Source: Bacteroidales bacterium (GTDB lineage Bacteria; Bacteroidota; Bacteroidia; Bacteroidales; ML635J-15). Taken from it: a DNA stretch of 10,591 nt. Positions 1-6,208 of the stretch are shown in pieces. A program made the position numbers and the translations under genes. Within the stretch, counting starts at the first letter, position 1. Every line of letters starts with the position of its first letter. The stretch is from assembly GCA_017997855.1 (NCBI GenBank), contig JAGOEF010000039.1, forward strand, positions 1 through 10,591. The letters are read 5' to 3'. The notes beneath the pieces are model-generated. The model was given only the letters and a program-made list of their open reading frames with translations, made no database searches and had not been told where the DNA came from.

Positions 1-719
1 TCTTACAACGCTGCGATGACCGTCTTGCCATTACCTTATCGCTTGGTGAACAACCACTTGAAACACTGAAACGCTGGTTCGATGCCGGAGCCTCGCGGTA
101 CCTTATCAGAATTGAAACTTCCAGCCGCAATCTGTATTCGCGCTTGCACCCCAACGACGCCCGGCACAGCTACGACGAAAGACTTGCCTGTATAGGACGT
201 GTTCGGGAAATCGGTTATCATGTGGGCACTGGTGTTATGATTGGCCTGCCTTTTCAGACAGTTGGAAACATGGCTGACGACCTGTTGTTTATGAAACAAA
301 CCGACATCGACATGTGTGGTATGGGGCCGTTCATCGAGCACAGCGATACTCCGTTATCCGGTGCTGATCCCGACCTGATGCCGCTTGAAAAACGCTTCGA
401 CCTCAGTCTGAAGATGATTGCACTGCTACGTCTGCTTATGCCTGACATTAATATTGCATCGACAACTGCACTGCAGGCTATCGATAAAATAGGCAGAGAA
501 AAGGGAATTCTGGCAGGGGCCAACATTATAATGCCCAATATTACGCCCCGTAAATATCGTAACGACTATTTGCTTTACGAAAACAAGCCTTGTACTGACG
601 AAGATGCCGAAGACTGCGTCAACTGCCTCGAAACCCGGGTTAGCCTGTCCGGATCAGTTATAGGATATCATGAATCAGGCGATTCGAAGCACTATCGGAG
701 CAGGATGAAAGAAGAATAA
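1..719 (+). CDS. hydE: [FeFe]-hydrogenase maturase HydE, C-terminal part (5' end outside window)
   Basis: The reading frame is open from base 3 and gives 238 residues; a full HydE is about 350, so roughly the first third, including the radical-SAM CxxxCxxC motif, lies upstream of the window. HydE is a radical SAM enzyme that helps build the dithiolate-bridged diiron part of the hydrogenase H-cluster in the cytoplasm. Family-typical stretches are visible: RIETSSRNLY, then GTGVMIGLPFQT, then the DMCGMGPFIEHSDTPL region. Near the C-terminus three cysteines (codons at 591, 615 and 624) are spaced C-x7-C-x2-C, the spacing of the optional second Fe-S cluster known in Thermotoga HydE. BioB, ThiH and PylB are related, but the GMGPFIEHSDTPL block points to HydE. 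It converges on thiS. It implies that the organism makes an [FeFe]-hydrogenase, which is not itself in the window. Confidence 0.93.
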   Translation, partial: LQRCDDRLAITLSLGEQPLETLKRWFDAGASRYLIRIETSSRNLYSRLHPNDARHSYDERLACIGRVREIGYHVGTGVMIGLPFQTVGNMADDLLFMKQTDIDMCGMGPFIEHSDTPLSGADPDLMPLEKRFDLSLKMIALLRLLMPDINIASTTALQAIDKIGREKGILAGANIIMPNITPRKYRNDYLLYENKPCTDEDAEDCVNCLETRVSLSGSVIGYHESGDSKHYRSRMKEE

Positions 720-737
720 ATTTAAATAATTTATTGA

Positions 738-777
738 TAACAATCATTTAAATTTCAATTTATTACAATGATTGTTA
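738..777. terminator. AT-rich inverted repeat between convergent genes, possible bidirectional terminator
   Basis: An 11-base perfect inverted repeat (TAACAATCATT at 738-748 and its complement at 767-777) with an 18-base loop fills most of the 78-base gap between the convergent ends of hydE and thiS. Position suggests a shared terminator. The stem is weak (AT-rich) and has no uridine tract on either side, so this is inferred from location and symmetry only. Nothing else is seen in the gap. Confidence 0.4.
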
Positions 778-797
778 AAAGTTCTACTTCATCCTTA

Positions 798-1001
798 TCA
801 ACCTCCTGAAATCAAATGGAGAATCATCACATTATCGCCGTCGGTAACGAAAGTATTCGAAAAATCTTCTTTCAGAATCAGCTTAGCGTTGAGCTTAACC
901 ACCAGCATTTTAAACGTAAAGCTTTTCAGTTCAATAATATCAGCGATACTCAATTTTTCACAATCGAATTCTGTTTGGGTATTATTCAGTGTAATTATCA
1001 T
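798..1001 (-). CDS. thiS: ThiS/MoaD-family sulfur carrier protein
   Basis: A 67-residue protein with the beta-grasp (ubiquitin-like) pattern and a C-terminus ending HLISGG. Members of this family are adenylylated on the terminal Gly-Gly by an E1-like enzyme, converted to a thiocarboxylate, and then donate sulfur to the thiamine thiazole (ThiS) or to molybdopterin (MoaD). The start codon lies 3 bases after the stop of thiF, so the two are translated from one message and its E1 partner is almost certainly that gene product. The length (about 66 residues) is closer to ThiS than to MoaD (about 80). No thiG, thiH or thiC is visible nearby, and everything on the far side of the divergent spacer concerns tungsten/molybdenum cofactor, so a role as a MoaD substitute is possible. 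The family call is firm; the pathway is open. Confidence 0.82.
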   Translation of the reverse strand: MIITLNNTQTEFDCEKLSIADIIELKSFTFKMLVVKLNAKLILKEDFSNTFVTDGDNVMILHLISGG

Positions 1002-1004
1002 GAT

Positions 1005-1595
1005 TTATTTGTTTTGTAATAGAATTTCAACCACCTGATTTGCCTGCATATTGGCCACAATTCCAACACGAGGAGCCATGGGAGGCAGTGTTTCGCTCAC
1101 TTCGTTGTTCTGATCGCCACAGATGTAAATATTTCCCCATTGCTGTGTGGTAATACTGTTATTGCTTCCATAGCCTGCCAAGCCTGAACCACAAACCAGG
1201 GGAATATTGGGCAACCGTGTAATACAGGCTTCCACAAGCATCTTTTTCTGGTCGGCGGCATCGAAAGCCTCAACGATCACATCACAACCTGAAAATAATG
1301 GAAAAACATGTTCTTCACAAATTTTCAAGTCGTGTGCAAACACCTGACAATCAGGGTTTATCCTTTGGATATTATCGCGGAGGGCAAACACTTTTTTCTT
1401 ACCAATCTGGTCCCTGAAAAAATATTGTCTGTTCAGGTTCCCAGCATTGACCACGTCAAAATCAGCAATAACCAGTTCGCCAATACCAATCCGGGAAAGG
1501 GCAACAGCACAATTTGACCCCAAACCTCCGGCGCCGGCAATACCTACCTTACAGGTATTTAATAATGCTGCAATCTGTTCAAAAGTTCTTTGCAT
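1005..1595 (-). CDS. thiF: ThiF/MoeB/HesA-family adenylyltransferase (E1-like)
   Basis: A 196-residue short ThiF-type enzyme that uses ATP to adenylylate the C-terminal glycine of its partner sulfur carrier. Visible are the nucleotide-binding loop GAGGLGSN (residues 21-28), ADFDVV followed by the NLNRQ motif (53-57) with its catalytic Arg, a lysine-rich segment near 66-68, and the metal/ATP-binding Asp in EAFDAAD (D112). The two zinc-binding CxxC pairs of E. coli MoeB and ThiF are absent, as in the short ThiF class of many anaerobes. An upstream in-frame ATG at 1634 was rejected: the one at 1595 has a Shine-Dalgarno site 4 bases ahead and a promoter-like -7 element upstream, inside the longer version. 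It is the first gene of a two-gene unit with thiS, divergent from aor. MoeB function for pterin synthesis is an alternative. Confidence 0.85.
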   Translation of the reverse strand: MQRTFEQIAALLNTCKVGIAGAGGLGSNCAVALSRIGIGELVIADFDVVNAGNLNRQYFFRDQIGKKKVFALRDNIQRINPDCQVFAHDLKICEEHVFPLFSGCDVIVEAFDAADQKKMLVEACITRLPNIPLVCGSGLAGYGSNNSITTQQWGNIYICGDQNNEVSETLPPMAPRVGIVANMQANQVVEILLQNK

Positions 1596-1599
1596 CAAT

Positions 1600-1605
1600 C
1601 TTCCT
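1600..1605 (-). promoter_or_regulatory. Ribosome binding site of thiF
   Basis: On the reverse strand AGGAAG lies 4 bases before the ATG at 1595. The alternative ATG at 1634 has no such site, so this decides the start of thiF. Confidence 0.6.
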
Positions 1606-1616
1606 AATTTATACAG

Positions 1617-1624
1617 CAAAAATA
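1617..1624 (-). promoter_or_regulatory. Candidate -7 promoter element for thiF-thiS
   Basis: Reverse-strand TATTTTTG matches the Bacteroidota -7 consensus TAnnTTTG. It lies 21 bases before the chosen thiF start, which would leave a short leader that still contains the AGGAAG ribosome binding site. No convincing -33 TTTG is seen at the expected distance, so this rests on the -7 match and the position. Confidence 0.45.
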
Positions 1625-1681
1625 AGAATTTCATGATTTATTTAATATGATCCCTGAAAATAAAGACATTCTTAAAACGAC

Positions 1682-1697
1682 TTGCAACATGCTGCAA
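1682..1697. promoter_or_regulatory. 16-base near-palindrome, possible operator in the thiF/aor divergent spacer
   Basis: TTGCAACATGCTGCAA is a palindrome with one mismatched pair: half-sites TTGCA and TGCAA separated by 6 bases whose centre is CATG. The 5-6-5 layout resembles sites of the CRP/FNR regulator family, but no regulator is encoded in the window and the match to any known consensus is only general. It lies 49 bases upstream of the aor -7 element and 58 bases upstream of the thiF one, so one protein could act on both. A smaller perfect dyad, TGATTAAAATCA, follows at 1700-1711. Confidence 0.35.
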
Positions 1698-1745
1698 TTT
1701 GATTAAAATCATGTTTTCCAATTATGAAAATTTGTAATTATTATT

Positions 1746-1753
1746 TAAGTTTG
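1746..1753 (+). promoter_or_regulatory. Candidate -7 promoter element for aor-ppnP
   Basis: TAAGTTTG matches the Bacteroidota TAnnTTTG consensus exactly, 33 bases before the aor start codon, implying a leader of about 25 bases. A TTTG at 1731-1734 is too close to serve as the -33 box (11-base gap), and none is seen at about 20 bases. Confidence 0.5.
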
Positions 1754-1786
1754 TCTGCTGATGTAAATTAAACTTAACTTCAAAAT

Positions 1787-3943
1787 ATGAACATCGAAAA
1801 CTTAAAAAAAGCCCACAAAACTTTGGTTGAATACAAGTACACATGGGCACCGATTGACAAAGGTTACAACAACCGTACCTTGTATGTAAATGTTGGAAAT
1901 AATACGATTTCCGAAAAACCAGTTACACAGTTGATGAAAGACAAATTCATCGGGGGTAAGGGTTTTGGTCTTAAGTTATTATGGGAAGCCACAAAACCAG
2001 ATACTAAATGGAACGACCCCGAAAACGAAATAGTGATTTCGGGTGGTCCGGTTTGCGGTATCACACAGTATTCGGGTGCAGGCAAGTCGTTGGTAGTCAG
2101 CATTTCGCCACAGACCGATTCGGTGATGGACAGCAATGTAGGTGGTTATTTCGGTCCGTTTCTGAAATTTTGCGGTTTCGATGCCATCGAAATTCAGGGA
2201 AAGTCCGATAAAGAAGTAATTATATTTATTGATGAAGAAAGTGAAACCGTGCAGATTTTTGAAGCACCGCTCGAAGCCATCGACAGCCACATACTGGGCG
2301 AAGAGCTCACCGAAATGTTTGCCAAAGACGAAAAAGACAAAATGAATGTCGCCGTAGTATCGGCAGGTACAGCAGCCGACCATTCTTTAATTGGCATGCT
2401 GAATTTCACCTTCTGGGATCCGCGTCGCAAAGTCGCCAGACTAAAACAGGCAGGCAGGGGAGGTATTGGAACTGTTTTTCGTGATAAGAAAATTAAAGCC
2501 ATAGTTGCAAAAGTTAAAGGTGTTAAAGGGAACCTCAATAATGTTGTTGACCTGGCAGCCATCACCGAACGTGGCAAACGCTTCAATAAAGAAATGAAAG
2601 ACTTTGATGATGAACAATGCCAGATGCGCAAAATTGGTACGGCGCACCTCACAAACATCATGAATGATTACGACCTATTTCCGACGCATAACTTCAAGTT
2701 TGGCTCTCATCCCGATGCAGGGAATGTTCACAGCGAAATATACAAAAGTCTGTTCACTCAAGGTATGCCAGACGGTTGCTGGATTGGCTGTAACATGTCG
2801 TGCGCCAAAAGTGTCGACAATTACGAATTGCAAACAGGCCCTTATAAAGGTCAAAAAGTAACCGTTGACGGACCCGAATACGAAACAGCCGCTTCGCTCG
2901 GTTCCTGCGCCGGTATATTCAGCCCCGATTTCACCATCGAAGCCAATTTCTACTGCGATACCTATGGAATTTGCACCATCACCTGGGGAACTATTCTTGG
3001 TTTTGTAATGGAATGCTACGAAAACGGCATTCTTAATAAAGAAAGAACCGGAGGACTGGAGCTAGACTTCGGAAATGCTGATGCTGCCATGGAATTACTG
3101 CACCAACTGGCTCGTGGCGAAGGTTTTGGTTTGGTTGCCGGAATGGGTGTCCGCAAAATGAAAGAAATGTTTATAGCTAATGGCTGGGGCGACGCTCAGT
3201 TCCTTCAGGATATCGGCATGGAAAACAAAGGCCTTGAGTATTCGCAGTATGTTTCGAAGGAATCGCTGGCTCAGCAAGGCGGTTATGCCATGACCAACAA
3301 AGGACCACAACACGACGAAGCCTGGCTCATTTTTATGGATATGGTAAACAACCAGATTCCAACATTCGAGAATAAAGCCGAAGCATTGCACTATTTTCCC
3401 ATGTTCCGTACATGGTTCGGCCTTGTAGGATTCTGTAAACTTCCATGGAACGACGTGGAACCCGAAAGTAACAAAACAGCTGATGAACCGGCAAAAGTGC
3501 CCGAACACCTCGATAACTATGTTACCATTTTCAATGCCGTTACCGGATTAAATATCGACAAACACGAACTCATCCGTCAATCGGAACGGGTATATAACTT
3601 CCAGCGTATTTTTAACCTGCGCCGGGGTTATGGAACCCGCAAACACGACGCACAGCCATACCGCGCTGCCGGACCTGTTACCAAAGAAGAATACGAATCG
3701 AGAGCCGAACGCTATGATAAGCAGATGAAAGAGCTTATCGGCATTGATCCGACGGGAAAATCAACCGAAGAGAAAATGGCTATTACCCGCAAGTACCGCG
3801 AAGATCGCTACGAAAAACTGCTCGATGCAGTGTATTTGCGCAGGGGATGGACAAAAAATGGTGTTCCCAAAATAGAACATCTTAAAAATCTTGGAATGGA
3901 TTTACCCGAATTGATTGAAGTGATTAAAGACCATCAGGAATAA
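1787..3943 (+). CDS. aor: Tungsten-type aldehyde:ferredoxin oxidoreductase family protein
   Basis: A 718-residue cytoplasmic oxidoreductase of the AOR family, which binds tungsten (rarely molybdenum) in a bis-pyranopterin plus one [4Fe-4S] cluster and typically interconverts aldehydes and acids using ferredoxin. The N-terminal AOR domain shows FIGGKGFG (about residue 55), GGYFGPFLKFCGFDAIEIQGK and RGGIGTVFRDKKIKAIV. The cluster motif is C331, C335, C339 with a fourth Cys at C550 in GFCKLPW. The usual family motif is CxxCxxxC; here it is CxxxCxxxC, one residue longer. GPEYET (362-367) and H509 match regions that line the active site in Pyrococcus AOR. It is about 110 residues longer than the Pyrococcus enzyme. 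No small ferredoxin or flavin subunit lies beside it. It is followed after 17 bases by ppnP. Substrate cannot be read from sequence; other family members include benzoyl-CoA reductase BamB and YdhV. Confidence 0.9.
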   Translation: MNIENLKKAHKTLVEYKYTWAPIDKGYNNRTLYVNVGNNTISEKPVTQLMKDKFIGGKGFGLKLLWEATKPDTKWNDPENEIVISGGPVCGITQYSGAGKSLVVSISPQTDSVMDSNVGGYFGPFLKFCGFDAIEIQGKSDKEVIIFIDEESETVQIFEAPLEAIDSHILGEELTEMFAKDEKDKMNVAVVSAGTAADHSLIGMLNFTFWDPRRKVARLKQAGRGGIGTVFRDKKIKAIVAKVKGVKGNLNNVVDLAAITERGKRFNKEMKDFDDEQCQMRKIGTAHLTNIMNDYDLFPTHNFKFGSHPDAGNVHSEIYKSLFTQGMPDGCWIGCNMSCAKSVDNYELQTGPYKGQKVTVDGPEYETAASLGSCAGIFSPDFTIEANFYCDTYGICTITWGTILGFVMECYENGILNKERTGGLELDFGNADAAMELLHQLARGEGFGLVAGMGVRKMKEMFIANGWGDAQFLQDIGMENKGLEYSQYVSKESLAQQGGYAMTNKGPQHDEAWLIFMDMVNNQIPTFENKAEALHYFPMFRTWFGLVGFCKLPWNDVEPESNKTADEPAKVPEHLDNYVTIFNAVTGLNIDKHELIRQSERVYNFQRIFNLRRGYGTRKHDAQPYRAAGPVTKEEYESRAERYDKQMKELIGIDPTGKSTEEKMAITRKYREDRYEKLLDAVYLRRGWTKNGVPKIEHLKNLGMDLPELIEVIKDHQE

Positions 3944-3960
3944 TTTAAAACGAATTAATT

Positions 3961-4242
3961 ATGTTTAAAACCAATGAATATTTCGACGGTAAAGTAAAAT
4001 CGATAGCTTTCGAAACTGCCGAAGGCCCCTGCACCGTGGGTGTTATGGCAAAAGGAGAATATGTTTTCGGTACTTCTACCGTTGAATTTATGACAGTAAC
4101 CAGTGGTAAAATGAGCGTTATGCTACCCGGTGAAACTGAGTGGAAAACCTATGGCGAATTCGAAACCTTTGTGGTTCCGAAAGACGTGAAATTTCAGGTA
4201 AAGATGGACGGAGACACTTCGTACCGCTGTCTGTATAAATAA
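3961..4242 (+). CDS. ppnP: Pyrimidine/purine nucleoside phosphorylase PpnP (YaiE/DUF1255)
   Basis: A 93-residue single-domain cupin. PpnP of E. coli splits a broad range of ribonucleosides with phosphate, giving the free base and ribose 1-phosphate. The N-terminus MFKTNEYFDGKVKSIAF and the following VGVMAKGEYVF, FMTVTSGKMSVMLPG, W..Y and FETFVVPKDVKFQVK blocks align along the whole length with the family, and the length (about 94) matches. It starts 17 bases after aor stops and is followed at once by a strong terminator, so it is probably co-transcribed with aor. No Shine-Dalgarno site is seen. Why a nucleoside phosphorylase should sit with a tungsten enzyme is unclear; the pairing may be chance or may reflect a shared growth condition. 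Confidence 0.9.
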   Translation: MFKTNEYFDGKVKSIAFETAEGPCTVGVMAKGEYVFGTSTVEFMTVTSGKMSVMLPGETEWKTYGEFETFVVPKDVKFQVKMDGDTSYRCLYK

Positions 4243-4247
4243 TTACG

Positions 4248-4273
4248 AAAAGCCGTGTACGCACGGCTTTTTT
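4248..4273 (+). terminator. Rho-independent terminator after ppnP
   Basis: A 10-base perfect stem (AAAAGCCGTG / CACGGCTTTT) with the 4-base loop TACG is followed by a run of six T (4268-4273). It begins 6 bases after the ppnP stop and closes the aor-ppnP unit before wtpA. Confidence 0.9.
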
Positions 4274-4313
4274 AAGATATTCGAATTGCAATTTTAATCA
4301 TAACGCATGGCTT

Positions 4314-5282
4314 ATGAGGATAACTAATAATTGGTGGCATTTAATTGCGGTTTTTGTATTCATCCTGCTTTTGGTGTCGTGCACAACAGGCAGGACAAAC
4401 CGAAAATTAAGAATTATCCATGCGGGTAGTGTGAGTATTCCGGTAAAGGAAATTGCAGACTCATTTATGGCCATTCATCCTGATGTAATCATCGAAACCG
4501 AAGCATGGGGAAGTAAAGCAGGAGCAAGGCGTGTTGCCGATTTGAATTCACCCTGCGATGTATTCATATCGGCTGACTACCGGGTTATCGATCAGATACT
4601 GATTCCGGAGCATGCCCGCTGGAATATTCACTTTGCAGGCAACGAAATGGCTCTGGTGTATACCGGAAAATCACGTTATGCTGATGAAATAAATTCTGAT
4701 AACTGTTTCAATATCTTATTACGCGACGATGTATTGTATTCCCGTTCGGACCCCGACAGTGATCCTTGCGGCTCACGGGCTGTTCTGTGCATTAAGCTGT
4801 CTGAAAAATATTACAGGGTTCCCTCTATGGCGAACACACTCCTTAGCAGACATACCGAGCATATCAGGCCCAAGGAAACCGATTTAATTGCACTGCTCGA
4901 AAAGAACGTGGTTGATTACATTTTTTTATATAAGTCGGTTGCCATCCAGCATGGCTTACACTATGTTGAACTGCCCGATGAAGTGAACCTGCGAAATCCG
5001 GAACTCGACAGCCTATATCAAACGGTTGAGGTTGAGGTTGCCGGAAAAACACCGGATGAAAAAATCGTTGAGAAAGGCGAATCGATGGTTTATGGAATAA
5101 CAATACCGCTTACTGCTACCGAAAAAGAACTGGCTGTTGAGTTTGCTGCATATTTACTCGACCCTGACAAAGGACAAAAAATATTTCTTAAACATGGACA
5201 AAATAGTCTGGTGCCTGCTTTCAGTGTCACATACAAGCACATTCCCGATCCGCTAAAAAAATTTGCCAAGAATTTTCGTTAA
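4314..5282 (+). CDS. wtpA: Tungstate/molybdate ABC transporter substrate-binding lipoprotein WtpA
   Basis: A 322-residue extracytoplasmic binding protein that captures tungstate (or molybdate) and delivers it to WtpBC. A signal sequence (hydrophobic residues about 10-21) ends in the lipobox LLVSC with C23 as the lipidation site. Family signatures follow in order: IIHAGSVSIP (34-43), ETEAWGSKAG (61-70), CDVFISADYRVID, FAGNEMALVYTGKSRYADEIN, SDPDSDPCG (145-153) and LPDEVNL (220-226). D150 and E223 sit where the archaeal ModA/WtpA proteins provide the two carboxylates that make an octahedral oxyanion site; this assignment is from motif position, not from a structure. These motifs separate it from the classic ModA of E. 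coli and from TupA. It lies 40 bases after a terminator. No promoter match or ribosome binding site was recognised, so expression may need read-through or a non-consensus promoter. Confidence 0.92.
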   Translation: MRITNNWWHLIAVFVFILLLVSCTTGRTNRKLRIIHAGSVSIPVKEIADSFMAIHPDVIIETEAWGSKAGARRVADLNSPCDVFISADYRVIDQILIPEHARWNIHFAGNEMALVYTGKSRYADEINSDNCFNILLRDDVLYSRSDPDSDPCGSRAVLCIKLSEKYYRVPSMANTLLSRHTEHIRPKETDLIALLEKNVVDYIFLYKSVAIQHGLHYVELPDEVNLRNPELDSLYQTVEVEVAGKTPDEKIVEKGESMVYGITIPLTATEKELAVEFAAYLLDPDKGQKIFLKHGQNSLVPAFSVTYKHIPDPLKKFAKNFR

Positions 5283-5398
5283 CAAAAATTAGAACAGCGT
5301 TATCCTGAATTTTCCGGGTTGAAATAATCAGAGTGTAACTGGTTTTAACACTATTAAACTGAAAAACAAATCAACTTTTCCAACTCGAACGAATTGAT

Positions 5399-5406
5399 TA
5401 TATTTG
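5399..5406 (+). promoter_or_regulatory. Candidate -7 promoter element for the wtpB operon
   Basis: TATATTTG matches the Bacteroidota TAnnTTTG consensus, and the following GCACC is also common in such promoters. A weak -33 candidate TTTT lies at 5376-5379, 19 bases upstream. The element ends only 13 bases before the wtpB ATG, so the leader would be very short. The rest of the 136-base wtpA-wtpB spacer holds two imperfectly placed inverted repeats (AGTGT/ACACT at 5332-5352; AATCAA/TTGATT at 5369-5399) and no gene. Confidence 0.6.
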
Positions 5407-5419
5407 CACCACGAAAATA

Positions 5420-6208
5420 ATGGGCGTGTACAACAGGGTTTCAATATTTCATTTGTTTTTGTGGCTTCTGGGCGCATTGGTATTGCTTTTTATTGCTGCT
5501 CCCTTGCTGGGTATGTTCTTTGCAACCGGCAAACACGAATTTTTTCACACAATATCCGATAAAGAAGTCACCCGCAGTATTGGACTGACACTCTGGACAT
5601 CGATGGCAGCCACACTGATTTTTGCCGCAGCCGCCGTACCATTTGCCTGGTTGCTGGCACGCAAAAAATTTCGGTTTAAAGGGCTGGTAAACGCAATCAT
5701 TGACATTCCCATAGTTATACCGCATTCGGCAGCGGGAATCGCTGTGCTGGGCTTTATTTCGCGCGACACCATGCTGGGGCGCCTCGGCGAAAGTATCGGA
5801 ATCAGTTTTGTCAGCAACCCGGCGGGTATTGTTGTCGCCATGGCCTTTGTAAGTTTACCATTTCTGATAAACGCAGCCCGTGATGGATTTGCAGCCGTAC
5901 CCGAAAAATACGAGAAAGCTGCACTGAACCTTGGGGCATCACCTGCACGGGTGTTTTTTACAATCAGTTTACCTTTGGCATGGCGCAGCATCATGTCGGG
6001 GTTTATTATGATGTTTGCCCGCGGAATGAGCGAATTTGGGGCAGTAGTAATTGTTGCATACCATCCGATGATAACACCTGTAATGATTTACGAACGCTTC
6101 GGAGCTTTCGGGCTGGCATACGCCCGGCCGGTGGCTGTGGTTTTCATTCTTGTGTGTCTGGTATTTTTTGCCCTGCTGCGATATCTTTCCAATAAAAGCA
6201 CCGAATGA
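5420..6208 (+). CDS. wtpB: Tungstate ABC transporter permease WtpB
   Basis: A 262-residue inner-membrane permease of the ModB/WtpB type. It has about six hydrophobic segments, starting near residues 12-33, 56-80, 92-112, 130-150, 190-205 and 237-255. The EAA coupling loop that docks on the ATPase is clear at residue 165 onward: EKAALNLGASPARVF followed by an I-x-LP ending. The conserved IIDIPIVIPHSAAGIAVL block is typical of tungstate/molybdate permeases. It has its own promoter-like element upstream, and its last 4 bases (ATGA) overlap the start of wtpC, so the two are translationally coupled. Specificity for tungstate over molybdate is inferred from the wtpA upstream. Confidence 0.92.
   Translation: MGVYNRVSIFHLFLWLLGALVLLFIAAPLLGMFFATGKHEFFHTISDKEVTRSIGLTLWTSMAATLIFAAAAVPFAWLLARKKFRFKGLVNAIIDIPIVIPHSAAGIAVLGFISRDTMLGRLGESIGISFVSNPAGIVVAMAFVSLPFLINAARDGFAAVPEKYEKAALNLGASPARVFFTISLPLAWRSIMSGFIMMFARGMSEFGAVVIVAYHPMITPVMIYERFGAFGLAYARPVAVVFILVCLVFFALLRYLSNKSTE

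Noticed and set aside
1..719. Reading the first gene as BioB, ThiH or PylB
   Set aside because: The radical SAM family is shared, but the MGPFIEHSDTPL block and the C-x7-C-x2-C near the C-terminus fit HydE.
772..1038. Forward open frames opposite thiS and thiF (772-1038, 816-1019, 1308-1517, 1447-1650)
   Set aside because: ThiS and ThiF on the reverse strand carry clear family motifs and a coupled junction; the forward frames have none.
1596..1634. Longer thiF starting at the ATG at 1634
   Set aside because: The added 13 residues are not family-like, there is no ribosome binding site there, and a -7-like promoter element falls inside the extension.
1635..1786. Moco/tungsten-cofactor riboswitch before aor
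   Set aside because: The AT-rich spacer holds only short dyads, several upstream of the predicted transcript start; no multi-stem conserved core was recognised.
2194..2661. Long reverse-strand open frame (155 codons) inside aor, and others at 1979-2383 and 3095-3508
   Set aside because: They lie fully within a well-supported 718-codon gene on the other strand, show no recognisable motif and are serine-, proline- or aromatic-rich in the way expected of antisense reading.
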